A DNA stretch of 64,000 nt from Clostridium sp. (lineage in GTDB: Bacteria; Bacillota_I; Bacilli_A; Acholeplasmatales; Anaeroplasmataceae), in assembly GCA_022010015.1 (NCBI GenBank), contig CP091735.1, positions 992,001 through 1,056,000 of the forward strand, in the 5' to 3' direction. Made by a program: the position numbers and the translations under genes. Positions 1-9,486 of the stretch are shown here, piece by piece (position 1 is the stretch's first letter; every line of letters begins with the position of its first letter). Below the pieces are notes generated by a model. That model was not told the origin of the DNA and searched no databases. It was given only the letters and a program-made list of their open reading frames with translations.

Positions 1-172
1 AATGATATTATTTGATTTTTGTTAATTTTTTTAACGTTTTTTTAAAATGATTGACCTATATTTTTGAGCAAATCTTGATTTTAAGTAGCAATATTATTAT
101 ATGATAATAAATAAAAGAATATTAATAAATATATCTTAATTTATTTTTAAAGCTAATAATTGAAAAAAGCTC

Positions 173-201
173 TTGATTAATTTTGAATAATGGATTATAA
201 T
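173..201 (+). promoter_or_regulatory. Sigma-A promoter of the preQ1 riboswitch/queT unit
   Basis: A TTGATT hexamer at 173-178 is followed after 17 bases by a perfect TATAAT at 196-201. Transcription would start near 208, just before the riboswitch aptamer at 221. Spacing and position fit a vegetative promoter. Bases 1-170 upstream are very AT-rich and hold no gene I can support. Confidence 0.7.
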
Positions 202-220
202 TTCAATGTCAATTTTTATA

Positions 221-260
221 AGACAGTTCGTAACCATCCTGTCTATAAACAAAACTAGGG
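221..260 (+). promoter_or_regulatory. PreQ1-I riboswitch aptamer
   Basis: An AGACAG/CTGTCT stem (221-226 with 239-244) encloses a short loop starting TTCGTAACC. It is followed by an A-rich tail ending ACTAGGG that can pair back into the loop. This is the compact H-type pseudoknot layout of the class I preQ1 aptamer. The gene behind it encodes a QueT-like queuosine-precursor transporter, the classic target. It probably lowers queT expression when preQ1 is plentiful. Confidence 0.85.
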
Positions 261-275
261 AATGACAAAGATTTT

Positions 276-309
276 AAAGAGGTTACTATAAGTGTATCCT
301 CTTTTTTTA
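276..309 (+). terminator. Intrinsic terminator, riboswitch expression platform
   Basis: AAAGAGG at 276-282 pairs with TCCTCTTT near 297-304, and a run of seven T follows. It lies between the preQ1 aptamer and the queT ribosome-binding site (GAAAGGAG just before 326), so it is the likely transcriptional off switch. Confidence 0.75.
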
Positions 310-325
310 TTCGAAAGGAGAAATA

Positions 326-1231
326 ATGAAAAAAATTAATATAAAGTTTATAGCAGAATCTGCTATTATTGCAGCATTATATGCTGTGTTAACATGGTTA
401 TTTGCTCCAATAAGCTATGGCTCAGTTCAATTTAGAATTTCTGAGGTATTAGTACTTTTAGTAGTATTTAATCCTAAATATGCCTTTGCCTTAATTATTG
501 GGTGCTTTGTTTCTAATATTACATCAACACTTGGTTGGTATGATATGCTATTTGGAACCTTGGCAACTACACTTGCAATTATTCCTATGTGTTTTATAAA
601 GAAGATGCCTATTGCAGCTATTTTCCCAGTTATTAGTAATGCAATTATTGTATCTATTGAATTAGGCCTTGCCTTTGATCTATGGGGAGTTGCTTTCTTA
701 TATGATATTTTAACTGTAGGCTTAGGAGAATTAGTTGTTTTATATGCCCTTGGTATTCCTTTAATGTATGCTTTAGCTAAAAATAAAGCAGTAGTAGAAA
801 TAATGGAGCTTGATGTATCACACGTAGGTAATTATTCATTTATTACCTTAAATAATATGGTTGGTATTGCTCTTGGTGTTTTTAGGAATTATTTTATTTA
901 TTGCTTATCCATTTTATAGTGAAATAGTAGATGAGGAAGCTGTTACCTATTCAGCAATGGCAATTATTAAAAAAATAATCCTTATACCTGTATTTTTGCT
1001 ATAGCATCATTGGCTTATGGGTTAATGATTTTTATTAAAAATAAATGGGTTAAACTTACAGGTATGCTTGTTTCAACAATTTTGATTATTGTTGTCTATA
1101 TTTTAACTGGCGTTAATAATAACGAGTGCTTATCATATGGTTATTATTATGGCTACATCTTATTTATTCTATTATTAATATTTACAGCAATAGTATTAAC
1201 AATAAAGAATGAAAAAGTAGAAGAAGCATAA
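326..1231 (+). CDS. queT: QueT-like queuosine precursor transporter with long C-terminal membrane extension
   Basis: Integral membrane substrate-binding (S) component of the ECF type, expected to import preQ1/preQ0-type queuosine precursors. The first 160 residues match the QueT family: MKKINIKFIAESAIIAALYA start, a VQFRISE motif and several hydrophobic helices. The start follows a good GAAAGGAG site. The frame breaks near 880 at a T5 run (expected T4) and near 975 at an A7 run. Restoring both joins it to a second membrane segment ending at 1231, giving about 300 residues against about 165 for a usual QueT. Two extra hydrophobic helices lie in the tail. The preQ1 riboswitch upstream supports the assignment. 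Function of the extension is unknown. Confidence 0.8.
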
Positions 1232-1246
1232 TATAAGAACAAAAAG

Positions 1247-1278
1247 AGTACTAGATTAAAATTTCTAGTACTTTTTTT
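1247..1278 (+). terminator. Intrinsic terminator after queT
   Basis: AGTACTAGA (1247-1255) pairs perfectly with TCTAGTACT (1264-1272), followed by seven T residues. It begins 15 bases after the queT stop. Confidence 0.85.
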
Positions 1279-1286
1279 GTGCAAAC

Positions 1287-1440
1287 TTAATATTTTTCAT
1301 TCTCCAAAAGAGCAATTTTATTATTTATTCCTCCACTATAGCCTGTTAAACTATTATTTGCTCCTAAAACACGATGATAGAGAAAATGGGATTTAGCGCT
1401 AACACGCATCAGATACTGAAACAAAAACTTGGATTAATAG
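1287..1440 (-). pseudogene. Remnant of an O6-alkylguanine-DNA alkyltransferase (Ogt/MGMT) C-terminus
   Basis: The minus strand encodes HRVLGANNSLTGYSGG followed by NNKIALLENE and a stop. This is the conserved C-terminal part of methylated-DNA-protein cysteine methyltransferases, which repair O6-alkylguanine. In the family the motif is PCHRV with the acceptor Cys; here the residue before His is Tyr in the same frame. In the adjacent frame an NPIF stretch precedes it, so an indel or small deletion lies at the active site. Only about 45 codons are recognisable and the N-terminal domain is absent. I read it as a decayed fragment, not a working enzyme or an ATL protein. Confidence 0.55.
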
Positions 1441-1685
1441 TTTAAATTTATAATAAAATGCTTAAAAGTGTTCAATGCCACTGAACAATTTTACTAAAAT
1501 TATAAAAAAAGTGTTCACTATAACAAAACGATTTTTACTTGATTTTTTTGTTTACTAAACAAGTTCATTTAGATACAATAATTTTTCTATTGATTAATTA
1601 TTTATAAAAATGCAATTTTTTTGTTGAAAAAAACAAATATTGCTAATATATAATTAAATTATTATTAGGAAAGGAGAAGGTTCTT

Positions 1686-2046
1686 ATGAAAACAATTGGT
1701 AATATTATTTGGTTTTGTATTTTTGTGGCTTGCTTGGATTTTTTTCTTATGTATGCTTAGGTTTACTATGGTGCATAACAATAATTGGTATTCCCTTTGG
1801 TAAGCAATGCTTTAAGATTGCAAATTTGATTTTGTGGCCTTTTGGTAAAGATGTTAAGACTGATTTTGACAAGCATCCAATTGCTAATGTTATTTGGATA
1901 ATTTTTTTGGTGGACTTGAGATTGCTATTGGTTATTTGCTTGTTGGATTATTCTTATGTATAACAATAATCGGAATACCTTTTTGGTAAACAATGCTTTA
2001 AGCTCGCTAAGCTTTCATTAATTCCATTTGGTGCAAGCTTTTTTAA
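1686..2046 (+). CDS. yccF: YccF family inner membrane protein
   Basis: Small membrane protein of the YccF domain family, function not established. Two tandem hydrophobic repeats are visible, each carrying CITIIGIPFGKQCFK followed by a leucine-rich stretch and PFG. This internal duplication typifies the family. The start follows GAAAGGAGAAGG. The frame slips near 1715, 1910 and 1980, all at T or G runs; joined, the protein is about 118 residues, the normal length. The stop probably lies in the T run just before the downstream terminator. Confidence 0.8.
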
Positions 2047-2051
2047 AAAAA

Positions 2052-2076
2052 GGACACGTTATGTGTCCAATTTTTT
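2052..2076 (+). terminator. Intrinsic terminator after yccF
   Basis: GGACAC (2052-2057) and GTGTCC (2063-2068) form a perfect stem with a five-base loop, followed by AA and seven T residues. A-rich sequence on the left arm lengthens the helix. Confidence 0.8.
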
Positions 2077-2312
2077 TCTTTGTAGTAAAATTTATAATAT
2101 TTATAGAATGTTCCTCTACTAAGCTTTGTTTTATCTAAAGCTTCAGTAAGGGAGCATTCTTTTTTTTTATATTCTTCGAAAACCGTAATATATTCGTTTG
2201 TTATGTTTATGGCTGGTCTTCCAAATTTTATTCCGTTTTTTTGAGCTAATAATATTCCCTCCCTTTGTCGTTCTTTAATATTATTTCTTTCATTTTCAGC
2301 AACAAATGAAAG
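2059..2312 (-). pseudogene. Serine recombinase (resolvase/invertase) C-terminal fragment
   Basis: The minus strand reads [19 protein letters not shown], then [13 protein letters not shown], then an HTH-like tail ending near SRGTFYKYY. This is the end of the catalytic core, the E-helix and the DNA-binding HTH_7 domain of small serine recombinases (resolvases and invertases). The N-terminal catalytic part with the nucleophilic serine is missing; the fragment starts where an HtrA-like fragment begins on the other strand. About 80 codons remain. It holds one of the few runs longer than eight in the window (nine T at 2160-2168), and there the frame is intact. It is a relic of a mobile element or inversion system. 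Confidence 0.75.
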
Positions 2313-2504
2313 AAATGTAATTCAATGTGATTTAATTATAAATGAAGGAAATAGCGGTGGTGCCTTACTGGATAGTAAAGGAAGACTTATAGGAATAACT
2401 ACATTTAGATTAAAAAGATTATTCTGGTAATGTCATTTATGGAATAGCATTTTTGTATTCCTATTAGAGATGTGATTGATTATTTAAATAGTCAAGTATA
2501 TTGA
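2302..2504 (+). pseudogene. HtrA/DegP-type serine protease fragment
   Basis: This strand encodes [19 protein letters not shown] followed by GRLIGITTF and IPIRDVIDYL. GNSGG is the active-site serine motif of S1C trypsin-like proteases of the HtrA family, which handle misfolded extracytoplasmic proteins. Only the region from the active serine to the end of the protease domain is present. The His and Asp of the triad, the membrane anchor and any PDZ domain are absent. Two one-base excesses (A5 for A4, T5 for T4) also break the frame. It abuts the recombinase fragment, so a rearrangement probably truncated both. Confidence 0.75.
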
Positions 2505-2531
2505 AGCTATTCTATTTGAAACATCATTTAT

Positions 2532-2562
2532 ACTACTATTATGTTGAGGAGTAGTTTTTTTA
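2532..2562 (+). terminator. Intrinsic terminator after the htrA fragment
   Basis: ACTACT (2532-2537) pairs with AGTAGT (2550-2555), followed by a run of seven T. It was probably the native terminator of the protease gene. Confidence 0.65.
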
Positions 2563-2912
2563 AGTAGATAGTATGATTTTTTTATTAATTGTTAATTATT
2601 TGGCTTATACTAAGAATATAAAAAGTGAGAAGATAATATTCTTATGCTATAATTATTATCTGATGTTAGGAAATGGTAATAATGTTATCAAGTTTAGAGT
2701 GTTTAATATTTAAAAAGAATTAGATAGATGAAATATAAATTTAGATGTTATATCAATATTAATGAATAAATTAGACATTGATGATAAAAATGATTTTTAT
2801 TTCATTTATAATTAATAACAAAAATGTAATTATAGCTTTAAAAAGATACTTTTAGTGAATTAAATCTGATTACTAAATAATAATTTTTTTGTTTAGATTG
2901 GAAATGTTAATT
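2563..2912. other. AT-rich stretch without a recognisable gene
   Basis: About 350 bases of very AT-rich sequence. Stops occur in all frames, and I recognise no protein motif on either strand. It separates the recombinase/HtrA remnants from the GyrI-like fragment and is probably decayed sequence. Confidence 0.4.
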
Positions 2913-3182
2913 ATGTCTTTTGATTTTAAGAAAGAATATAAAGAATTTTTATATGCCTAAAAAAACAAGCCAAGTATTGTTGAAATACCAAGAATGAATT
3001 ATATTGCAGTAAGAGGAACTGGAAATCCTAACGAAGAAAATGGAGATTATCAAAATACAATAGGATTATTATATGGAGTGGCTTATACAATAAAGATGAG
3101 TTATAAAGGAAATCATAAAATAGATGGATTCTTTGAATATGTTGTTCCACCACTTGAAGGATTTTGGTGGCAAGATGGTATG
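2913..3182 (+). pseudogene. GyrI-like small-molecule-binding domain, truncated
   Basis: Residues from MSFDFKKEYKEFYMP through NYIAVRGTGNPNEENG to VVPPLEGFWWQDG match the N-terminal half of standalone GyrI-like domain proteins (the SOUL/AraC effector-binding fold), which bind small hydrophobic molecules. The frame breaks near 2950 at T and A runs, consistent with the window-wide errors. The family is usually about 200 residues; this copy stops after about 90. It continues in frame into an unrelated P-loop ATPase, so the second half has been lost by deletion. The start follows a weak GGAAATGTTA region. Confidence 0.7.
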
Positions 3183-4547
3183 AGAAGAGTTGGTAAGTCA
3201 GAAATAATTAGAGAATCTTTAAAATTTACCAATTTACCAGTTATTAATTTTGAATGTAAAAAAACATCAAGTATGTTGAATTTAAATTTAATGTCTCAAC
3301 TATTTTTTTAAATGAATTTGATTTAGGTAGTATTAATTTTACTTCTTTTTGATTCTTTTTTTGATTTTTATATTTAATTATTCATTAAATCATAAATTTG
3401 TTTTTTTGTAATTGACGAATTTTTCTTTTTTTGTTAGAGGATGATTTTACTATAGAATCAGCACTTGCTAGAGCTATTAATAAATATAAAAAAATAATTC
3501 AATGATGAAACTTTTTTTGTTTCAGGTAGCTATATCACACTAATGACTAAAATGATTGAATATGGTTCACATTCCTTTGGAAGATTTAATCATATCTTAT
3601 TAGTTAGACCATTTGATTATTATATATCTTCATTGTTTTATGAAAATTATTCATTAGAGGATAAAATAAAAAAATGTACTCGGTATTTGGTGGTATGCCC
3701 TATTTTTAATTCTTTTGATTAATTCTAATTTAAGTGCTGAGGATAATATTATTAATTTGATAGTTAAGCAAGATTCAATACTTGAACATGAAATTAACGA
3801 AATGATATTGATGGAAACAAATAAAATTAATTTGTTAAATGACCTAATATCAATTATTGGCTCTGGAGTTACTAAATATAAAGATATTGCAACAAGAATG
3901 AATCAATTTAATGGTTCAAGACCAGATTATTTACTTAATAAGCTAATCGATATGGATATATTAAGAAAGGTTTGTCCAATAAATGATAAGAATAATTCAA
4001 AAAGAATGTTTTTATCAATTTGAGGATAATCTAATTCATTTTTTTATTATAAGTATCTATTTAATAATCCTTATACTATAAATTGGAGAGATGCTAAATT
4101 TTTTTCTATGAAAATTTTATTAAGGCTGATTTTGAAGTTAATTATATTTCTATGAAATTTGAAATGATTTCTAAAGATTTTCTATTAAGATTGAATTTTA
4201 ATAACAAACTTGAGAATATAGTGATGGATATAGGAACACATTTCTTTGATAAAACGAGAAACAAGATTAATCGTGAATTTGATGTTGTTACTAAAAGATA
4301 AAATGGGATATATATCTTATGAATGTAAATATACAAATTCACCAATTAGCTTAGATGTTATAGAGGAAGAAATAAGACAAACTAAAAAAATTTAAATATT
4401 AGATTCTATAAGCTTGGCTTTATTTCTAAATCAGGATTTGAAAAAAATATCGATAAAGATAAATATAATTGTTATGAATTAAAGGATTTTTTTATTGTTA
4501 AAAAAAGTGGCAAAAAAATTAGTTTATTACTAACTTTTTTTGATTGA
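3180..4547 (+). pseudogene. P-loop ATPase with DUF234-like C-terminal nuclease-type domain, N-terminally truncated
   Basis: Archaeal-type/AAA_14-like ATPase. The Walker A motif RRVGKS appears at about 3186, Walker B as VIDEF near 3410, and a sensor-like FVSGSY near 3520. The C-terminal region near 4270-4330 carries REFDVV and YECKY, the D and E-x-K pattern of the PD-(D/E)xK-like DUF234 domain. Such proteins are common, often horizontally moved, and have no settled function. The usual 30-40 residues before the P-loop are missing; the Walker A is fused in frame to the GyrI-like fragment. Many one-base slips also occur. A vegetative promoter for the next gene overlaps its stop. Confidence 0.65.
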
Positions 4548-4572
4548 CTTTTTATGTTTAATATTATATAAT
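4544..4572 (+). promoter_or_regulatory. Consensus sigma-A promoter of the DtxR-type operon
   Basis: TTGACT at 4544-4549 and TATAAT at 4567-4572 are separated by exactly 17 bases, close to the ideal vegetative promoter. Transcription would start near 4579, upstream of two operator-like repeats and the regulator gene. Confidence 0.8.
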
Positions 4573-4603
4573 AAATATGGTTCTAATTTGAACTATATTT
4601 TTT

Positions 4604-4660
4604 TAGTCATAAGTTAGTTATGACTAACATTTTTTTAGATATAAGTTAGCGCTGACTAAC
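4604..4660 (+). promoter_or_regulatory. Two DtxR-like operator boxes
   Basis: The motif AAGTTAG-NNN-TGACTAAC occurs twice (4611-4628 and 4643-4660), 32 bases apart, about three helical turns. Each has GTTAG/CTAAC dyad arms. The first also sits in a longer palindrome with nine-base arms (4604-4612 and 4618-4626). Both lie between the predicted transcription start and the start codon of a DtxR-family gene. Binding there would block elongation or initiation, giving metal-dependent autorepression. The resemblance to TTAG/CTAA-type DtxR/IdeR boxes is by eye. Confidence 0.6.
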
Positions 4661-4674
4661 TTTTGGAGGTTTGT

Positions 4675-5052
4675 ATGAGTTCATCAGAATTAAGATATTT
4701 GATTGCGACGCAGGAGCTTGGAACAATTAATTCAAGTGTTAAGCAAATGGCAATTGCTAGTAAGCTTAAGGTTAGTAAGGTTAGTGTTTATAATGCTATT
4801 GAAAGGCTAAAGGAAAAAGGGTATGTAATTAAGGACGAGCGTAATGTTATGCTAACTCCTCTAGGAATTAAGATATTAAATGAATATGAAACAATAATTA
4901 AATTTATTGAGGGACATTTTGTTGTTCATTGTAGTATACCTAAGGATATTGCTCATAATGACGCACTTGAGGCTACTTGCTCACTTTCAGATTTAACGAG
5001 AGAAAATATTTTGAAATTTATAGGAGGTATGAATAATGAAGGACGAATTTAA
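4675..5052 (+). CDS. DtxR/MntR-family metal-dependent transcriptional repressor
   Basis: Predicted metal-sensing repressor of about 125 residues. Residues 1-70 form a winged helix (SSELRYLIATQEL, then KVSKVSVYNAIERLKEKGYV and a LTPLGIKIL wing). A dimerisation/metal region follows with EGHF, HNDALEATC and SDLTRENILKFI; the H..D..E.TC pattern matches the DtxR HEA[C/E] ligand region. There is no C-terminal SH3 domain, so it is MntR-like in length. I start it at ATG 4675, spaced correctly after GGAGG; an upstream TTG at 4663 would include the ribosome site in the gene. It overlaps the next gene. Whether it senses Fe or Mn cannot be told. Confidence 0.8.
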   Translation: MSSSELRYLIATQELGTINSSVKQMAIASKLKVSKVSVYNAIERLKEKGYVIKDERNVMLTPLGIKILNEYETIIKFIEGHFVVHCSIPKDIAHNDALEATCSLSDLTRENILKFIGGMNNEGRI

Positions 5053-5415
5053 GCATTGGCGTTATGAAAAAAACTAATTCCTGTTATGATTTTTAAAACA
5101 TTGTAGGGGAAATCATAAGGCAAAAAGAAAAGAAGAGAAGGTTTTAAAAAAATGTTTATGTAGTGAATGTACTAAGCTAAATGAGTATGCTTTATTTAGA
5201 CTTGAAAAATGTCCATTTAAGAAAAATAAAGGCTTTTGTTCATTTTGTAAGATTCATTGCTATATCCAGGAATATAAGACAAAAAAATTAAAGATGTTAT
5301 GCGTTATGCAGGACCAAGAATGCTATTTAGTCATCCTATATTTTCAATATCACATGTTGTACAAATGATTAAATATAAGAAAAAAATGAAGAAGGCGCAA
5401 AAAAATGATAGATAA
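5036..5415 (+). CDS. YgbA-like (nitrous oxide-stimulated promoter family) cysteine-rich protein
   Basis: Small cytoplasmic protein with conserved cysteines: CLCSEC, EKCPF, then FCSFCKIHCY, followed by MRYAGPRML and HPIFSISH. These are hallmarks of the YgbA family named for a nitrogen-oxide-stimulated promoter in enterobacteria. The Cys clusters suggest metal or Fe-S binding. The start at 5036 follows AGGAGG at 5023-5028, inside the end of the regulator gene. The frame slips near 5070, 5095 and 5285, all at A or T runs; joined length is about 125 residues. Its position between a metal regulator and ABC genes suggests a role in metal or nitrosative stress handling. Confidence 0.75.
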
Positions 5416-7147
5416 GGAATTATTTAAATTAATTGGCTCTAATAAAAAAATATTTTTTTATTACGGTATTACTTAATGTGATTAGCTTAATTAGCAATAT
5501 ATTAATTACGGCAAGTATTTGCTATGCCATTTATTTATTAACTAATAATAGTAGCTTAATTAAATATCTTTATCCTCTTGCAGGAGCTATATTAGGTATT
5601 GTTATAAGATACATATCTACAAGATTAATTGGGGATGTTAAGGATAAGCTTGGAAGAAAGATTAAATATGATTTAAGAGAAAAATTATATAATAAAATTA
5701 TTGAATTAGGATTTGCTGATATAGCTGGTATCGGTAATGCTGGTTTAACAGAGGTTGCTATTGAGGGAGTTGAACAGCTTGATTTATATTTTTTTCATCA
5801 TATATACCTCAATTTTTCTTTGCAATGCTAGCCCCAGTTATTTTGTTTTTAATTTGTGTTTGGATTAATTATAAAACAGCACTTGTTTTAATATGCTGTG
5901 TACCACTTATTCCTATATCTATTGTAGCTGTTAGTAAATATGCTAAAAAAATATTTGCTAAATATTGGGGCAAATATATATCAATGGGTGATACATTCTT
6001 AGATAGTGTTTTAGGCTTAAAGGAATTAAAGATTTTTGATGCTGATGCAATGCAGCATAAAAAAATTAATGCTAGTGCTGAGGAATTTAGAAAGATTACA
6101 ATGAAGGTTTTAGTTATGCAGCTTGCTAGTACAACAATTATGGATTTAGTTGCTTATGGTGGAGCAGGTATTGGTGTTGCTGTTACCCTACTAAGTGTTA
6201 AAAATGGTAGTTTAATGCCAATTTATGGCTTATTCTTATCTCTTGTAGCGGTTGATTTTTTCTTACCACTTCGTACCTTTGGTTCAGCCTTTCATGTTGC
6301 TATGAATGGTGCAAGTGCTGGAAGAAAAATTAATTCAATACTTAATATGCCAAATCCAACCTGGGGAAATGATAAGCTTGATGATTTAAATATTAAGCTT
6401 AATAATGTTTATTTTAGCTATGATGGCAAAAGAGATGTTTTAAAGAATATCAATATGGAATTTAAAAAAACAATAGCTTAACCGCAATTGTTGGTAAAAG
6501 TGGTTGTGGAAAATCAACTGTAGTTAATATGCTTATAGGTGCTCTAAGACCTCACGATGGCAATATATTAGTAGGTGATAAACCTTTATATAATTTAGAG
6601 CGTAAAGGCTGGTATGAGCATTTAGCTGTTGTAAGCTATAATACTTATATTTTTTTAATGAAAGTGTAAGGGATAATTTTAAGCTTGCAAAAAAATGATG
6701 TAACTGATGAAGAAATTTATGAAGCATTAGAAATGGTTAATTTAAAGAGCTTTATAGTTCAAAATGGGGGACTTGAAAGGGTTATTGCTGAGGGAGCAAG
6801 TAATATATCTGGTGGTGAACGCCAAAGACTTGCTTTAGCAATTGCTATAGTTGCTAAAAAAGACATTTATGTTTTTGATGAGGCAACTAGTAATATAGAT
6901 ATTGATAGTGAAGCTATTATTATGGAAAACATAAAGAAGCTTTCATTAAGTAAAAAAATGTTATTGTTATTTCTCATAGATTACAAAAATGTAATTGATG
7001 CTGATAATATTTATTATATGGAGGATGGCGTAATTTTTAGAAAGTGGTAGCCACAAAAAGTTAATTGAAAATAAAAAGGGCTATGCTAATTTATATAATA
7101 CCCAGCATGAATTAGAGCTTGGATATATGGAGGTAGAACATGAGTAA
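5405..7147 (+). CDS. ABC transporter, exporter-fold permease fused to ATPase (subunit 1)
   Basis: One half of a heterodimeric type IV (exporter-fold) ABC transporter of the CydDC/IrtAB/YbtPQ kind. An N-terminal six-helix membrane domain spans about residues 1-310. The ATPase domain then shows Walker A GKSGCGKST near 6493, signature SGGERQRLA near 6810, Walker B VFDEATS near 6870 and a degenerate switch-His region near 6975. Breaks at 5445, 5805, 6475, 6650, 6690, 6960 and 7040 all lie at A/T runs. Total about 580 residues, normal for the family. It overlaps the next gene by 8 bases. Exporter-fold pairs beside metal regulators can import metallophores; that role is inference. Confidence 0.8.
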
Positions 7148-8838
7148 GAAGATTAAATCAAGAAGAAGTGGTGCTAAAATAATGGCTAGCCTTATCGTAT
7201 TACTTGGAAGTCTAGCTTATATAATGCTTCTTGCAGTTATAAATGGCTGCATAGGTAATTTATGCGCTATGGGCGTTACAGTTTTTGCCTCTGTTGGTAT
7301 TGCTAAGGCTTTAGGTGAAACAATTAATATGAGCTATGGCTTAATAATTGGTCTTGCAATTGGTTGTGGAGCCCTACGTGGTATTTTAAGATATTTTGAA
7401 CAATATAGTAATCATTATATAGCATTTAGATTACTTGCAGTATTAAGAGATAAAATTTTTGGAGCTTTAAGAATTTTATGTCCTGCAAAGCTTGAGGGTA
7501 AGAAAAAGGGTGGTATTATTGCCATGATTACCTCAGATATAGAAACTCTAGAGGTATTCTATGCCCATACAATTTCGCCAATATGTATTGCTCTAATAGT
7601 GTCTATTGCTGTTTTATTATTTGTTGGATTTATATCTAGCTTTTATTTATCAGCTGTTGCTTTAGTGGGATATTTATTAATTGGTATTGCTATTCCCCTA
7701 CTTTCATCAGCAAAGCTTAAGGATGATGGCGTAAAATATCGAAGTGAATTTTCTGGCTTCTCTGCTTATTTTTTAGATAGCATTAGAGGAATTAAGGATA
7801 TAGTCTTAAATAATGGTGCCAAAAAAAGACAAGATGTTGTAAATGAAAAATCGACAATTCTTCTTAAAGAAACTAAAAAAATGAAGCATAACATTACTAA
7901 ATTTCAGGCTTTAATTGAGCTAATGGTTTCCTTATTTATTATTATAGCTCTTGCTTTAGGTATAGTTCTTGTAAGAAATGATATGCTTAGTATCGGTAAA
8001 ATGATTATTGGTGTTGTTTGTGTATTTTCATCATTTGGTCCTATAATTGCGGTTGCTTCATTACCTGGTAATTTAACTAATACATTTGCTAGTGGTGATA
8101 GAGTATTAAATTTACTTCTTGAAAAAGCCTATGGTTGATGAAATTAAGAATAAAAAAATGATTTCAAATATGATAAGCTTGTTGTTTCAAATTTGAATTT
8201 TGCTTATGAAAATAATCAAAAATGTTTTAAATGATATTAATATGCATGTAAATAAAAGGTGAAATAGTTGGTATTATAGGGTCCTCAGGATCTGGTAAAT
8301 CAACATTATTAAATTTACTTTTTAAGATTCTTTGAGGTTAATAATGATAATATTAAATATAGCAATTTAGATATCAATGAGATTAACACTAAATCATTAC
8401 ATCAAAAATGTTACAATGGTTAGTCAATCAACATATTTATTTGCAGAAACAATAATGGAAAATCTTCTTATTGCTAAAAAAGATGCAACTAAGGAAGAAG
8501 TTATTAATGCTTGTAAAATGGCTTCAATTCACGATTTTATTACATCATTGCCTGATGGCTATGATACTTTAGTATCAGCTCTTGGTGATAATTTGTCTGC
8601 AGGTGAAAAAAACAAAGGCTTGGTCTTGCAAGAGCCTTATTAAGAGGTAGTGATTTGATATTATTAGATGAGCCTACAAGTAATGTTGATAGTATTAATG
8701 AGGGTATTATTTTTAAAGTCATTAAAGGAACAAAAAAAAAAGAAAGGAATTATCCTTGTATATCATCGTGAATCAACTAAGTCCATTGCTTCAAGAATTT
8801 ATAAAATTGAAAATGGTAGAATGATCGAGGTGAAGTAA
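7140..8838 (+). CDS. ABC transporter, exporter-fold permease fused to ATPase (subunit 2)
   Basis: Partner of the preceding gene. The membrane domain is intact from 7140 to about 8130 with six predicted helices; LRGILRYFEQYSNH resembles the coupling region of CydC/CydD proteins. The ATPase domain is broken by A/T-run slips but shows Walker A GSSGSGKST near 8280, Q-loop MVSQSTYLF near 8413, LSAGEK signature near 8597, Walker B LILLDEPTSN near 8655 and a YHRES switch near 8760. The signature has Ala for the first Gly. A run of ten A (8732-8741) is in frame. It ends TAATG, coupled to the next gene. Confidence 0.8.
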
Positions 8839-9482
8839 TGCAAAGGAAGGAGCTTATTGAAGAATTAATAAAAAAAATACGAGTGGTATTTCTAATGATT
8901 TAGATAAACCTACAAAAATTGAAAGATATAAGATTAAGGATATTGTGTTTTTTTAGCTATAATTGTTGTTTGTACATTAATAGGAGGGGCAGTAATGCCT
9001 CTTCTTGTTAATATACCCTTTTTTGGAATTATTGAGCTTGGGCTTGGTCTACAATTTTCAATATTTCCTGTTATTGGTATTTTTAAAAGGTTAGAAAAAT
9101 TTGGATCATTAATAATTCAATCTATTTTTTTATATCATTCTTTTTTTAATCTTTATGTTTCCACCAATAGTTTTTAATAATTGTTTGTGCTATTATTGCG
9201 GAAATAATTACATTTATATTTTTTAGAGGCTATAAAAATGATTATGCAGCAGTTTTAGCTTGTACACTTTATATGCCGCTTACAATACCTTTATTATATT
9301 TCTACTATAATAAGATTTATACAGTTAATGGCAGTGAAAAGGGTGCTGTTTCTATGTATATAGGTGGAGAAAATATTTATTTAATGGTAGGAATATCTTT
9401 AGCTGTTGTTGTCTTATGCTTTATCGGCTCGTTAATTGGTATGCTTATCTTTAAGGAATTAAGAAAAATCACGAGTATTAAA
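8838..9482 (+). CDS. Integral membrane protein, probable ECF transporter S component
   Basis: Hydrophobic protein of about 210 residues with a charged N-terminus (MQRKELIEELIKK) and about six membrane segments, including GGAVMPLLVNIPFFG, SIFPVIGIFK and a C-terminal SLAVVVLCFIGSLIG. It lies between an ABC exporter pair and an EcfT-like gene, the position of a substrate-capturing S component. I do not recognise a specific S family; MptD/Trep_Strep-type proteins look similar in layout. Slips occur near 8955, 9090, 9130 and 9475. The start is coupled by TAATG to the previous stop. The substrate is unknown; the DtxR context suggests a metal complex or heme. Confidence 0.55.
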
Positions 9483-9486
9483 GAAA

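Noticed and set aside
1287..1440. Alkyltransferase-like (ATL) protein with the acceptor Cys replaced
   Set aside because: The replacement is Tyr, not the usual Trp; only about 45 codons remain and the adjacent frame carries the preceding motif. A broken fragment is more likely.
4663..4675. Earlier TTG start for the DtxR-type regulator
   Set aside because: It would place the GGAGG ribosome site inside the coding region; ATG 4675 has ideal spacing.
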